Positions 1-6,974 of a stretch of DNA of 19,676 bases are shown in pieces (the stretch's first letter is position 1; each line of letters starts with the position of its first letter). The translations under genes were made by a program, and so were the position numbers. This DNA is from Ruminococcaceae bacterium UBA3753 (lineage in GTDB: Bacteria > Bacillota > Clostridia > Oscillospirales > Acutalibacteraceae). The DNA is taken from the NCBI GenBank assembly GCA_002372375.1, contig DFGJ01000022.1, forward strand, positions 1 to 19,676, written 5' to 3'. A model generated the notes under the pieces. The model had not been told where the DNA came from and ran no database searches. It worked only from the letters and a program-made list of their open reading frames with translations.

Positions 1-184
1 CATTTTTAACAACGTTTTCAGCTTTTTCGCTTTTTTCTTCGTCCTTAGAAGTTTCGTCCTTTTCTTCCACAACTGTTGCAACTGTTTCAGTTTTAGTTTC
101 CACTTCCGGCTCTGCGTAGCACACAAAGCTTTTAGATAGAGTCAAAGTCAACATAACCAACAATATTGATAAAGCCTTTTTCAT
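1..184 (-). CDS. N-terminus of a secreted protein (partial)
   Basis: Only the first 61 codons are present; the frame is still open at the window edge. An ATG (184-182) follows a GGAGG ribosome site (193-189). The protein opens with a clear Sec signal peptide: MKK, then a hydrophobic core of about residues 4-17, and a likely cleavage site after VCYA (residue 24). A Glu/Lys/Thr-rich, strongly charged linker follows (residues 25-61). This layout is usual for exported cell-wall or surface proteins of Gram-positive bacteria, where such a linker precedes a folded domain, but that domain is outside the window. It lies just downstream of the tail genes, where phages often carry lysis or lysogenic-conversion genes, so either role is possible. 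A terminator (232-203) and two small RNA modules separate it from the tail operon, so it probably has its own expression signals. No function is assigned. Confidence 0.75.
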   Translation of the reverse strand, partial: MKKALSILLVMLTLTLSKSFVCYAEPEVETKTETVATVVEEKDETSKDEEKSEKAENVVKN

Positions 185-202
185 TTTTCCTCCATATGAA
201 AA

Positions 203-232
203 TAAAAATTAGCGCCATTGGTTTGGCACTAA
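203..232 (-). terminator. Intrinsic terminator after toxin module 1
   Basis: On the minus strand an 8-bp stem, TTAGTGCC with GGCGCTAA (232-225 with 216-209, one G-U pair), has an 8-nt loop and is followed by TTTTTATTTT. It lies about 55 bases past the stop codon of the module 1 peptide gene and just before the secreted-protein gene. It is therefore the natural 3' end of the module 1 toxin mRNA, and it insulates the next gene. Confidence 0.75.
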
Positions 233-265
233 TATGTGTATATTCTTTTGTTTTTGTGATATAAT
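233..265 (+). promoter_or_regulatory. Promoter of antisense RNA 1 (repeat copy A)
   Basis: An extended -10 box, TGA-TATAAT (257-265), has TGTATA 17 bases upstream (237-242). The whole 33-base segment recurs at 510-542 with three mismatches, where it drives antisense RNA 2. A diverged version precedes antisense RNA 3. The similarity extends through the T-rich spacer, so the repeat comes from duplication of the module. Confidence 0.75.
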
Positions 266-271
266 AGAAGA

Positions 272-352
272 GTTGCAGAGATTGCGTTAGTCTTTGCCGT
301 AGTTGTTTATGGTTATATTCAGCTGGATTTTAGGTCCGGTTGAATTTTTTTT
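272..352 (+). ncRNA. Antisense RNA 1 (putative antitoxin RNA)
   Basis: Predicted RNA of about 80 nt. It starts about 7 bases after the -10 box and ends at an intrinsic terminator: an 8-bp stem (320-327 with 335-342, two G-U pairs) followed by eight T (345-352). It is fully complementary to the 3' two thirds of the module 1 peptide gene (287-400) and to the sequence just past its stop. It has no convincing reading frame. Its 5' sequence AGAGTTGCAGAGA (269-281) is the same as the 5' sequence of the toxin mRNA (471-459, minus strand). By architecture it is the RNA antitoxin of a type I pair. The ends are inferred. Confidence 0.65.
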
Positions 353-400
353 GACCAAAAAACGACTAATCAGCATCAACAATCGCATTAATGCCCTCAT
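287..400 (-). CDS. Small cationic toxin-like peptide, module 1
   Basis: A 37-codon gene with ATG at 400-398, a GAGGAGG ribosome site (415-409) and its own extended -10 promoter at 486-478. Residues 1-18 (MRALMRLLML..., then ISRFLVKK) form a basic amphipathic helix. A variable middle around NSTGPKI and a polar tail, LNITINNYGKD, follow. It aligns with the module 2 and module 3 peptides: basic/hydrophobic N-terminus, Lys/Arg-rich junction, N-I-x-I and a terminal KD. The SD is inside a hairpin and an antisense RNA covers the 3' part, both typical of type I toxins that act on the membrane. I do not recognise the family; toxicity is inferred. It is too short for most gene callers. Confidence 0.65.
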   Translation of the reverse strand: MRALMRLLMLISRFLVKKNSTGPKIQLNITINNYGKD

Positions 401-403
401 TCG

Positions 404-448
404 CACCACCTCCTCGTTAACGAATTTTATGTTCGTGGGGAGTGGGCG
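404..448 (-). promoter_or_regulatory. SD-sequestering hairpin, toxin mRNA 1
   Basis: In the minus-strand transcript, CCACTC (445-440) pairs with GAGGTGG (412-406) with one bulged G. The stem is closed by an inner ACGAA/TTCGT stem (436-432 with 424-420). The SD of the peptide gene is thereby buried. The same CCACTC...GAGGTGG pairing is kept in modules 2 and 3 although the inner stems differ, which supports a functional structure. Confidence 0.6.
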
Positions 449-477
449 ACAAAGACATTCTCTGCAACTCTAATAGT

Positions 478-486
478 ATTATAACA
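478..486 (-). promoter_or_regulatory. Toxin promoter, module 1
   Basis: An extended -10 element, TGT-TATAAT, on the minus strand (486-478). Transcription would start near 471, giving a 5' end that begins at the AGAGTTGCAGAGA repeat. No good -35 box is seen at 17 bases, in keeping with a TGn-type promoter. Confidence 0.6.
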
Positions 487-509
487 AACCCAAGTCAACG
501 TTTGCCGGT

Positions 510-542
510 CATGTGTATACTTTTTTGTTTTTGTGATATAAT
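510..542 (+). promoter_or_regulatory. Promoter of antisense RNA 2 (repeat copy B)
   Basis: An extended -10, TGA-TATAAT (534-542), with TGTATA at 514-519. It matches 30 of 33 bases of the module 1 antisense promoter at 233-265. Transcription would start near 549. Confidence 0.75.
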
Positions 543-548
543 ATTTAG

Positions 549-628
549 GACTGTAGAGGCTTTGCAACTAGTCTTTACGATTAATGATTATGAAAATATT
601 CGGTTGATTTATTTCAATCGGATTTTTT
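549..628 (+). ncRNA. Antisense RNA 2 (putative antitoxin RNA)
   Basis: Predicted RNA of about 80 nt. It ends at a 7-bp stem (601-607 with 614-620, one G-U pair) followed by six T (623-628). It starts with ACTGTAGAGG, close to the toxin mRNA 5' sequence CTGTAGGGG (747-739, minus strand). It is complementary to the stop-codon end and middle of the module 2 peptide gene. It differs from antisense RNA 1 in its 5' recognition sequence, so cross-regulation between the neighbouring modules is unlikely. Ends are inferred from promoter and terminator. Confidence 0.65.
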
Positions 629-678
629 CGTGTAAAAAAATCAATTAACCAGTTTAAAAACTTAATCACTGCTTTCAA
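568..678 (-). CDS. Small cationic toxin-like peptide, module 2
   Basis: A 36-codon gene starting at TTG (678-676), seven bases after GAGGAGG (692-686). Neither ATG nor GTG in the neighbourhood gives a better start in this frame. Residues 1-18 (KAVIKFLNWLIDFFTRK after the start) are hydrophobic with Lys/Arg. Then come NPIEINQPN, encoded over the antisense terminator, and IFIIINRKD. It aligns with modules 1 and 3, including the terminal KD-stop. Its promoter (765-757) sits directly behind the tail operon. No terminator for its mRNA is obvious before module 1, so some read-through into module 1 is possible. The toxic role is inferred from architecture. Confidence 0.62.
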   Translation of the reverse strand: MKAVIKFLNWLIDFFTRKNPIEINQPNIFIIINRKD

Positions 679-682
679 GAGC

Positions 683-723
683 CCACCTCCTCGCGACAGA
701 ATTTCATGTTCGAGCGAGAGTGG
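683..723 (-). promoter_or_regulatory. SD-sequestering hairpin, toxin mRNA 2
   Basis: CCACTCTCGC (723-714) pairs with GCGAGGAGGTGG (694-683) apart from two bulged G residues, so the GAGGAGG ribosome site is in the stem. The design is the same as in modules 1 and 3. Confidence 0.6.
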
Positions 724-756
724 CACCGAAAGACATATCCCCTACAGCCTATTGCG

Positions 757-765
757 ATTATACCA
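757..765 (-). promoter_or_regulatory. Toxin promoter, module 2
   Basis: An extended -10, TGG-TATAAT (765-757, minus strand), lies about 30 bases past the stop codon of the last tail gene. Transcription would begin near 750, at the CTGTAGGGG repeat. It makes the module independent of the late operon. Confidence 0.6.
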
Positions 766-795
766 CACCAAAATCAGCGATTTAAGTGTGTTTGT

Positions 796-2421
796 CTACG
801 AAAAACTAACCGTTAATGCATTCAACTCAAAATCATAGATCAATGTGTCGCTTGAGTTAGTCCTTTGAAACTGCAAAAGCAGACATGTGTCCGTTTCTTT
901 GGAACAACTGTAAGAAACAATCCTTGAATCATTCAAAATATCAAATCCGCCCTCTGTGTAACTACCAGCAAACATATAGTTTGAAAGGCCAATTAGTATA
1001 TTCCCTTTTAGTACGCTTAAAGTCGGTGTAACGTTCTTCATGCTTTTAGGCACATTTAAACTGACGTATATGTAATTTGACTTAAAAAGAGCCGGGCAGC
1101 TAATCTTTTTGTTTTCAATTGATAGGACATCACCGGCTTTGTAGAACAGAGCCTCGTAAACATCCTCGCCTTTGACTTCTAAAGCCCCGTTATTAGACGG
1201 AAAGCAATTAACACCGACAGAATATTTGTCAGCGTCAAAAAAGATCAAAGGCGTATACCTTGAAAGGGTTTTTACATAGTTTTCTATTCCACTAAATCTG
1301 TCTTTAACCTCAACTTTGACATCCCAATCAAACGCCGAATCAGCTAAAAAGGTTGTTGAAACACCGTTTTCTAACACGCCGCCATAAATGTATTCGCTGT
1401 CTGTCTTCTTTTTTGTGTAATATTTCAAAGTCAAAGTATTCAAGCCCTCAACCGGTGCATAGTTAACATCAACCTTAAGAACTCCTCCGGATCCATCATT
1501 TGTTCTTTTTAGGTCTATCAATGTTTCAGGATTAAACCAATTGTAAATATTTACAAACTTTTCTTTTTGTATGATTAATCCGCGGCTGTCCTCCACTTCA
1601 AAAAAAGCATAAAGTGAAGTAGAAGAATTGACCGCACTTCCCAATCCAGAAGCTGTGCCAGAATTTAATGCTAAAGTGTACTCTTCTTCATTTAGATAGA
1701 CTTTTACGCTCCGAACTGTGGCGTATTTTTGTGCAGATATTCCAGTCGCTGTAAAAAACGGCAGAGACCTGTTGCGCACTATAATCTGATTGTTTCCGGT
1801 TATAGTGACCGTAAAAGGATCACGATCTTCAAAAGAAACAGCACCTAAAAGAGGCGCACATTCTTTTTTGTTTACGGTGTAAAAGCCGCCACTTTCAGTC
1901 CCAGAAAATTTACTTTCATAGGTTGTCTTTACACTGTATTGTGCGAAACTGGCGTTTGGTATGCTTTTGTAAAGCCGGTCTATGACGTTTACGTCAATAA
2001 AGCCTGTTAAAGTAGTACCGGTTATGGTGTCATTACTTATCGTGCTTCCATCAGCGCCAAGTAAATTAACCGTTATTTCCCGCCTCAAGGGATTGTAAAA
2101 AGTTAACGTCAACTTTTCCCCAATGGTAAAATCCGGCATCCCGGTACAGTGCGGAAAATCATAAGTGGCGACTTCTAAAACTTCAGAATAAAGAGTTTCG
2201 CCTGTTTCTCTTTCAGTGCCTTGCAGTATTATTTTATATGTTGTATTCGGTTCTAAATCATAAAAAGTTAAGTATCCATCAGTACCAGTTTGTTCAGTTA
2301 GTATATAGCTTTGCCCATTGTTTAAAGAATAACACAGTCTACTTAGAGCATACTCACTAACCCAACTAATAGTTATATCTTCTTCTGTTTTTGTGCTTAA
2401 CGTTGCTACCAAAGTACTCAA
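796..2421 (-). CDS. FN3-containing minor structural / receptor-binding protein
   Basis: 541 residues from a TTG start at 2421. The start is fixed by AGGAGG at 2433-2428, six bases upstream; an ATG 30 bases earlier lacks a ribosome site and lies upstream of this SD. Residues about 10-85 form a fibronectin type III domain, with ITISW at the front and the L-x-P-x-T-x-Y hallmark in DLEPNTTYKI. A long beta-rich middle follows. Near the C-terminus a segment (GVNCFPSNNGALEVKG) resembles the end domains of siphovirus tail fibres and of DUF859-like minor structural proteins. It is the last gene of the tail operon, after the Tal-like protein, where receptor-binding proteins usually lie. Role: probably tip or host-surface binding. 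The fold assignment beyond FN3 is tentative. Confidence 0.75.
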   Translation of the reverse strand: MSTLVATLSTKTEEDITISWVSEYALSRLCYSLNNGQSYILTEQTGTDGYLTFYDLEPNTTYKIILQGTERETGETLYSEVLEVATYDFPHCTGMPDFTIGEKLTLTFYNPLRREITVNLLGADGSTISNDTITGTTLTGFIDVNVIDRLYKSIPNASFAQYSVKTTYESKFSGTESGGFYTVNKKECAPLLGAVSFEDRDPFTVTITGNNQIIVRNRSLPFFTATGISAQKYATVRSVKVYLNEEEYTLALNSGTASGLGSAVNSSTSLYAFFEVEDSRGLIIQKEKFVNIYNWFNPETLIDLKRTNDGSGGVLKVDVNYAPVEGLNTLTLKYYTKKKTDSEYIYGGVLENGVSTTFLADSAFDWDVKVEVKDRFSGIENYVKTLSRYTPLIFFDADKYSVGVNCFPSNNGALEVKGEDVYEALFYKAGDVLSIENKKISCPALFKSNYIYVSLNVPKSMKNVTPTLSVLKGNILIGLSNYMFAGSYTEGGFDILNDSRIVSYSCSKETDTCLLLQFQRTNSSDTLIYDFELNALTVSFS

Positions 2422-2431
2422 TGAAAGCCTC

Positions 2432-4066
2432 CTAAGATAAATAAATTCCAAAACCAGTTGACCTGGTTAAAAATCTAAGTTTGTCTCCCACAACCAGTTC
2501 TTCTGAAAAAGACCCTTTTTGTGTGCTTAAAATATTGTTTTTTAAAGAAAAAATTAAATTATCTTCTTTGTCGTAAACAGCTAAAAAATATTCACCGTTT
2601 GAAACAGCATAACAGTTGTTCTGCCCATAAATTTTCACACCGTCTTTTGACGCGTTATATAAAAGTGTGTTCGCCTCATCAAAAAGCTTAGCTTGACCAG
2701 CCCAGTTTTTCGCCTTGCCAAGTTCTATGACGCTCCATTTAACCAAATCCAAGGGTGTTAAATCCAGAGCCCCGTCAATTGAAAAAACCGTGTAAAAAGC
2801 CCCGTGGATACCTGTTTTAGAGATACTTATACCATCTTCGTCAATTAATATGACGTTAACAGCTTCATCTTTAGGCAACTTGTCTAAAACAAGAATCTTG
2901 TCGCCTTCATAGACAACGTTGTAGTCGTCTAAAAGGTCCCATATTTCACCGGTGCTCGCTTCTATTTCATCGCTAAAAGCATTCATTAAGTAGTTTGTCT
3001 GCTCAGTTAAAGCCGCATTTGTTTGGCTTTCAACATCATCTAAAAGTCCCGAAAGCTTCTTTTGAAAATTGCCAAATGTTATTTCGGTGTATTTTTTCAA
3101 TATGCAATCATACTCAAACCCGGTAACCGTTGCTGTTAAACTGATATTTAGTGGTTCGTGAATAACTTCGACTTTGTCGCCAATATCAGTAATATTGTCT
3201 AAATTTGCGCTTAATGTGTACGAAATTTTAGGTTTTGAATTTTCTTCTAGATGTTTAATGCCCTTAAGTTCTAAATCTTCTACTAGGGCCGTTTTGTACG
3301 CAACTTCATCTAAGTTCCCATCCTCATCCTTGTAATCGTCCTCAGAGATGTTGTCTTGTGTAAAAGAAACAGTTTTAGTGTAAGGAACAGCATAACTTAT
3401 AGCCGAAACAAGATAGACGTTTCTTTGAGGATCCAGTTCGTTTAAAAGGATCCCGTCTTTACCTACGGGCAACAGCTTTGTAACAACATCGTTCCAGTTT
3501 TCTTCACAAGTTATCTCTTTTAAATTTTTTCTGTAACGGATTACCACTTGGGTGTCTACACCTATAGTTCTGTTCAACCCGATAGAAAAATTATCTCTGA
3601 TTAAGTGCCCGCCCCAGCGTTCTCTGACCACTTCCAAAGCTTCAAACAAAGATTTTCTGACGCACCTGTAAGATCCCACAGAAGTAATGTCAGAAGAGGT
3701 CGAAAAAGGACTAACGGGCTCGGTTGCATTGTTTAAATGTTCCATAGCGTCAGCACAATCTTTGTCTACAACGTATGAATCTTTTATCAAATAGTTTTGC
3801 GAGTCGTAAAAAACATGCCAAGCTTTGGTTGATATCTTGCTTTTTGTTTTTGAAACGTTAGATATCCTGAAAGCTTGATCACCTTGTGGTAAATTTACGA
3901 CCAATATCGCGTTTTCAACTATATCTTCTGCGTAATTAATACCGCTTTCAAAATCTAGGTAAAAGTTACCGTTATCTTCTTTGTGCACTTTTGCCTTGGT
4001 TGCTTTAATTATTTTGTCGCCGTTTGTTTCAAAAATTTTGTCCGTGGAGGAAAATAATTTTATCAA
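2432..4066 (-). CDS. Tail-associated (Tal-like) baseplate protein
   Basis: 544 residues from a TTG start (4066-4064) with AGGAGG seven bases upstream. The N-terminal 350 residues look like the prophage endopeptidase tail family (Tal, gp27-like hub): a beta-rich start, then a segment with RERWGGHLIRDNF and RYRKNLKEI, and VEVIHEPLNISLTATVTGFEYD. Residues about 350-400 form a helical linker around ESQTNAALTEQTNYLMNAFS. The remaining C-terminus is beta-rich, and no peptidase or CHAP motif can be seen, so this may be a hub without an active lysin domain. The protein caps the distal tail, contacts the Dit ring and anchors host-binding proteins. Its order after Dit and the fibre genes fits a lactococcal-type baseplate module. 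Confidence 0.8.
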   Translation of the reverse strand: MIKLFSSTDKIFETNGDKIIKATKAKVHKEDNGNFYLDFESGINYAEDIVENAILVVNLPQGDQAFRISNVSKTKSKISTKAWHVFYDSQNYLIKDSYVVDKDCADAMEHLNNATEPVSPFSTSSDITSVGSYRCVRKSLFEALEVVRERWGGHLIRDNFSIGLNRTIGVDTQVVIRYRKNLKEITCEENWNDVVTKLLPVGKDGILLNELDPQRNVYLVSAISYAVPYTKTVSFTQDNISEDDYKDEDGNLDEVAYKTALVEDLELKGIKHLEENSKPKISYTLSANLDNITDIGDKVEVIHEPLNISLTATVTGFEYDCILKKYTEITFGNFQKKLSGLLDDVESQTNAALTEQTNYLMNAFSDEIEASTGEIWDLLDDYNVVYEGDKILVLDKLPKDEAVNVILIDEDGISISKTGIHGAFYTVFSIDGALDLTPLDLVKWSVIELGKAKNWAGQAKLFDEANTLLYNASKDGVKIYGQNNCYAVSNGEYFLAVYDKEDNLIFSLKNNILSTQKGSFSEELVVGDKLRFLTRSTGFGIYLS

Positions 4067-4081
4067 TTATGGACCTCCTTT

Positions 4082-4822
4082 TTAGGCCGTTCTACGCCAA
4101 CAAAATGCGACGATATAAGGAGGCATATTATTATGGGCTTGACTTCCGCCCGTAGCACTAGTATTGACTCCGCTAAGCTGGGTTTCGTATCCACCAGAGC
4201 CCTCGGCAAACTTGCTAGAATTGGAGCCTCCCCAAACATAAAGTCCACCCCATTGTGAAGCTCTATGATCATGACCTGGCATCTCATTTATTGTCAAAGC
4301 ATGAGTCACCTCACCGCCCGTTGCGTTTACCAAATAATTGTCTCCGGCCGCTAAAACAAAACGGTCTTCAACTTGCGTCCACGTCCCACCGAATAATGTA
4401 TTTGGACTTGTATTATTTGAGCTCCAATAATAAGATCCTACCGGATAAACTAAGTCCACTAAATTACTTTGCGAAACAAAGCCGCTATCATTCGTTAAAT
4501 CACTTGTTTTTGATGGGATTGACGGCTTGTTAGTTAAATCATTATAGGAGCCGCTTGTCGCAACCACAGCTAAATTTGGTTTGTTTATTAGATCTGTGTA
4601 AGAGCCGCTTGTCGCAACCACAGCTAAATTTGGTTTCCCATTTAAATCATCATAATCATTTGAAAAGCAAACAGGGCCTAAATCAGCGGCATCTGCTTTC
4701 CCCGAAAGAGCGGTGTTTAAATCTGTTTGGTCAGACAAAGTACCAGAAATATTGCCCCAAGTCGACCCACCCGGGTCCCCTTTTTCGCCTTTTAGCATCA
4801 ATATTTTAGTTTTTACATCCAT
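4082..4822 (-). CDS. Tail fibre protein with collagen-like start and collar-type tip
   Basis: About 246 residues if it starts at the ATG at 4822, which has AAAGGAG upstream. An ATG at 4843 overlapping the previous stop (ATGA) is the alternative, giving 253. In order it has a short collagen-like GEKGDPGG stretch, WGNISGTLSDQTDLNTALSG, three related S-G-S-Y/N-D-Y-x-D-L-x-N-K-P repeats, TSDLTNDSGFV, and then a tip beginning VYPVGSYYWS and FGGTWTQVEDRFVLAAGD. The end, MPGHDH and AHNNMPPYIVAFCW, is the signature of phage tail collar / microcystin-dependent-type fibre tips. It is probably a trimeric receptor-binding fibre. The repeat cassettes are shared with the BppU-like gene next door. Confidence 0.85.
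   Translation of the reverse strand: MDVKTKILMLKGEKGDPGGSTWGNISGTLSDQTDLNTALSGKADAADLGPVCFSNDYDDLNGKPNLAVVATSGSYTDLINKPNLAVVATSGSYNDLTNKPSIPSKTSDLTNDSGFVSQSNLVDLVYPVGSYYWSSNNTSPNTLFGGTWTQVEDRFVLAAGDNYLVNATGGEVTHALTINEMPGHDHRASQWGGLYVWGGSNSSKFAEGSGGYETQLSGVNTSATGGSQAHNNMPPYIVAFCWRRTA
4548..4636 (-). repeat. 54-bp tandem repeat in the fibre gene
   Basis: A 35-base segment at 4548-4582 recurs exactly at 4602-4636, a period of 54 bases. Both copies encode LAVVATSGSY as part of an 18-residue unit ending DLxNKPN. Such identity at the DNA level indicates recent duplication and could allow repeat-number change. Confidence 0.85.
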
Positions 4823-4839
4823 TTCAGTGCTTACTCCTT

Positions 4840-5859
4840 TCATTTGTACCCATAGACATCTATTACAGCAATACCTTTATCCTCCGAACTAAATGAGGAA
4901 GATATCCTGTACATTCTTTTGTTTTCAAAAGTTACTTGCGTGCCTTCGAAACTAAAAGTACTCAAAACTACCGCAATTTGGTCAGGACCAGCATACAAAA
5001 TAAGATGTGGATACAAAGCATATTGCGTTCTTCCTTGTGAAATTGAAAACTCCACATATCCTCGTCTTTCATGGTGAGTTGGATCCACAAAATTAACGCC
5101 TATTACTTTGTAATTCATGATTGAATCTGATAATGCAAAACTCGCCATGGTTCCATCTACAGAAGGCGTTACGTATAAAAGAAATCTAGTTAAAACTTCA
5201 CCGGACGTTTTCCCAGTCCCGCCTTGATTAACCGGCAAAACACCTGCCAAATCTGTCAAAGCGGTTGGACGGTTCAAAAGGTCGCTATAAGATCCGCTAG
5301 TTGCAACGGCCGCTAAACTTGATTCAACAACAAAGTCGCTATCATTTGTCAGCTCACTTGTTTTTGTTGGAATTGACGGCGTATCTGTTAAGTCGTCATA
5401 AGACCCAGTTGTAGCAACTTGTGCAAGGCTTGATGTCGTGGCCTTTGCGTTTAAAGCAGCTTGTAAATCGCTTTGATTTTGTATATTGCCTACGATATTG
5501 CCCCAATCAACACTTGTGTAAACAACAGCATTTGGCTCAGTTATTTCGGGAACAAGCTCTAAAACACCGCGTAAAATAGTGAATATATCGCCGTCCTTAC
5601 CAATCTCCAAGTCGTACCAATATTGCCCTGGTGCTAAACTTTGCGTGTCTTCAGGCGCAATTCTGACTATATAACGGCTCTCAGCGCTTTGTGTTATACC
5701 TGCGCCTAAGCTTTTTTGAAAAAGATAATTTGCATCCTGCGAGTTCCTTTTACACGAAAAAAAGGCTGTATCCAAAGAATCTATGCCCGTGACTTCAAAT
5801 CCAAAACTTTCAGTATCGCCTTTGACCATTTTTATGTTGTAGGTTGTGTAATTTGGCAT
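4840..5859 (-). CDS. BppU-like baseplate / fibre-anchor protein
   Basis: 339 residues with ATG after AGGAGG (spacing five). Residues about 5-110 (YNIKMVKGDTESFGFEVTG... to LELVPEIT) match the BppU N-terminal Ig-like domain that docks onto the Dit ring in lactococcal-type baseplates. Then come WGNIVGNIQNQSDLQAALNA, two copies of a VATxGSYxDL repeat, PSIPTKTSELTNDSDFV, and VNQGGTGKT, a motif common in tail fibres. The C-terminal 110 residues are a beta-rich domain, probably the oligomeric tip. The stop codon overlaps an ATG of the following fibre gene. The repeat segment is shared with that gene, which suggests exchange of modules between them. Confidence 0.82.
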   Translation of the reverse strand: MPNYTTYNIKMVKGDTESFGFEVTGIDSLDTAFFSCKRNSQDANYLFQKSLGAGITQSAESRYIVRIAPEDTQSLAPGQYWYDLEIGKDGDIFTILRGVLELVPEITEPNAVVYTSVDWGNIVGNIQNQSDLQAALNAKATTSSLAQVATTGSYDDLTDTPSIPTKTSELTNDSDFVVESSLAAVATSGSYSDLLNRPTALTDLAGVLPVNQGGTGKTSGEVLTRFLLYVTPSVDGTMASFALSDSIMNYKVIGVNFVDPTHHERRGYVEFSISQGRTQYALYPHLILYAGPDQIAVVLSTFSFEGTQVTFENKRMYRISSSFSSEDKGIAVIDVYGYK

Positions 5860-5870
5860 TTTTGCCTCCT

Positions 5871-6962
5871 TTAAAGCCAGCGTGAATACTTTTTTAGTGT
5901 TATTTTTTCAACTATCCCGGTGTAATTAATAAAATTGACACCAGGGTTTAATTTAAAATTGTCATAATTACCAGTTACAAGTCTGTTCTTTAAAACTCCG
6001 TTTTTAGAGGCTTCAAGGTTTGTAGCGTCTATTGTAATGTACTCTTCGAGGCCTAAATTTATAGTAAAAACAGATTTATTGTTAACGCCCAAAGTTATAT
6101 CGCCGGTTCCAAAAACAGTGACCTGTGGCAAAGAATAAACGTTGCCTTTGTTGATTATTTTTAGACCCTTTTCATTTATTTTTGTCAGCTTTAAATGCAA
6201 ATTAAAATCTACGGTTTGATTGTTTGGAACTTTCAAATAAACATAGTTAAATGATTTTGGTGTAGAATAATCGTCCGTTTTGTTCAACGTTTTATTATTT
6301 TCAAGGTCTATCGGTCCATAACCAAAACAAGTGCCCGTGGTTGCAACATCATTTATAACAGCTGCCTGGCAATTATTGGCACCGGATCCATTAGAATAAG
6401 CATACAAAATATATCTGCCAGGTTCTAAAAGCAAATAATCCATTGCAACAATAAAACTTGTTTGTTCTGTAGACGTGCCACTTAAACTAAAAACACTGTC
6501 AGCTACAGTTAAATTTATACCGTTCTTTGTTTGGATATAGTTAGGAACATTTAATAATTGTTTATCACCCACAAATTCTAGTTCTTTTTCAGTTAAAAAG
6601 TATTTAAAAGGTTGAACATGCATTGTCACCGTCGCAGTTTTAAAACGAATCAGCTTGTTAAAGTCTATTTGTTTAATGATTTTGTAATCATAAACCATAC
6701 CAGGCTCGTTTGAAAAAGTAACTGTGCCATGAGAATTGAAAAAGCCTATAACCTGATTAACAACAGACCTATCAGTTATGCCGATATCAAACGTTTTGTC
6801 ATAAGCAGCATAACCAAGATCCGTGATTATGTCGCCGTCACGCCCGTCTATCTCTTCAATGTTTGTCCGCATTTCAGGCTTGGTTACAGGCGGAAAATTT
6901 TGGATTAATAAACCCGGTACATTTTTACTGTTTACACCATTTAAAATTATGTAAGGGAACAT
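5871..6962 (-). CDS. Distal tail protein (Dit)
   Basis: 363 residues, ATG after AAGGAGA. The first 130 residues fit the Dit/siphovirus tail family: FPYIILNGVNSKNVPGLLI, TNIEEIDGRDGDIITD (the conserved G-R-D-G), YDKTFDIGI, and a strand pattern ending KTATVTMHVQPFKYF. Dit forms the hexameric ring joining tail tube to baseplate. The protein is longer than minimal Dit proteins, about 250 residues. The extra C-terminal 220 residues are beta-rich with a jelly-roll-like pattern (FSLSGTSTEQTSFIVAMDYLL...), consistent with an added carbohydrate-binding domain, though that is inference. It follows the tape measure gene, as is usual. Confidence 0.88.
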   Translation of the reverse strand: MFPYIILNGVNSKNVPGLLIQNFPPVTKPEMRTNIEEIDGRDGDIITDLGYAAYDKTFDIGITDRSVVNQVIGFFNSHGTVTFSNEPGMVYDYKIIKQIDFNKLIRFKTATVTMHVQPFKYFLTEKELEFVGDKQLLNVPNYIQTKNGINLTVADSVFSLSGTSTEQTSFIVAMDYLLLEPGRYILYAYSNGSGANNCQAAVINDVATTGTCFGYGPIDLENNKTLNKTDDYSTPKSFNYVYLKVPNNQTVDFNLHLKLTKINEKGLKIINKGNVYSLPQVTVFGTGDITLGVNNKSVFTINLGLEEYITIDATNLEASKNGVLKNRLVTGNYDNFKLNPGVNFINYTGIVEKITLKKYSRWL

Positions 6963-6974
6963 TAGGTCTCCTTT

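Noticed and set aside
203..542. Modules read as the plasmid pAD1 par (Fst) system
   Set aside because: Convergent RNAs are shared, but the repeats are inverted rather than direct on the DNA, the terminator lies inside the peptide gene, and the peptides are cationic without the Fst pattern.
442..648. A 68-codon plus-strand frame
   Set aside because: It runs through two promoters and the antisense RNA 2 region, has no ribosome site and is antisense to the module 2 peptide gene.
4548..4636. A CRISPR-like pair of 35-base repeats
   Set aside because: There are only two copies, in frame, inside a fibre gene, and the intervening sequence codes for the same protein repeat.
4063..4809. Frames on both strands across the fibre gene
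   Set aside because: They are shadows produced by the tandem repeats; the collar-type fibre frame has clear protein motifs.
2432..5859. A diversity-generating retroelement acting on the fibre genes
   Set aside because: No reverse transcriptase and no template/variable repeat pair with adenine-specific differences is visible.
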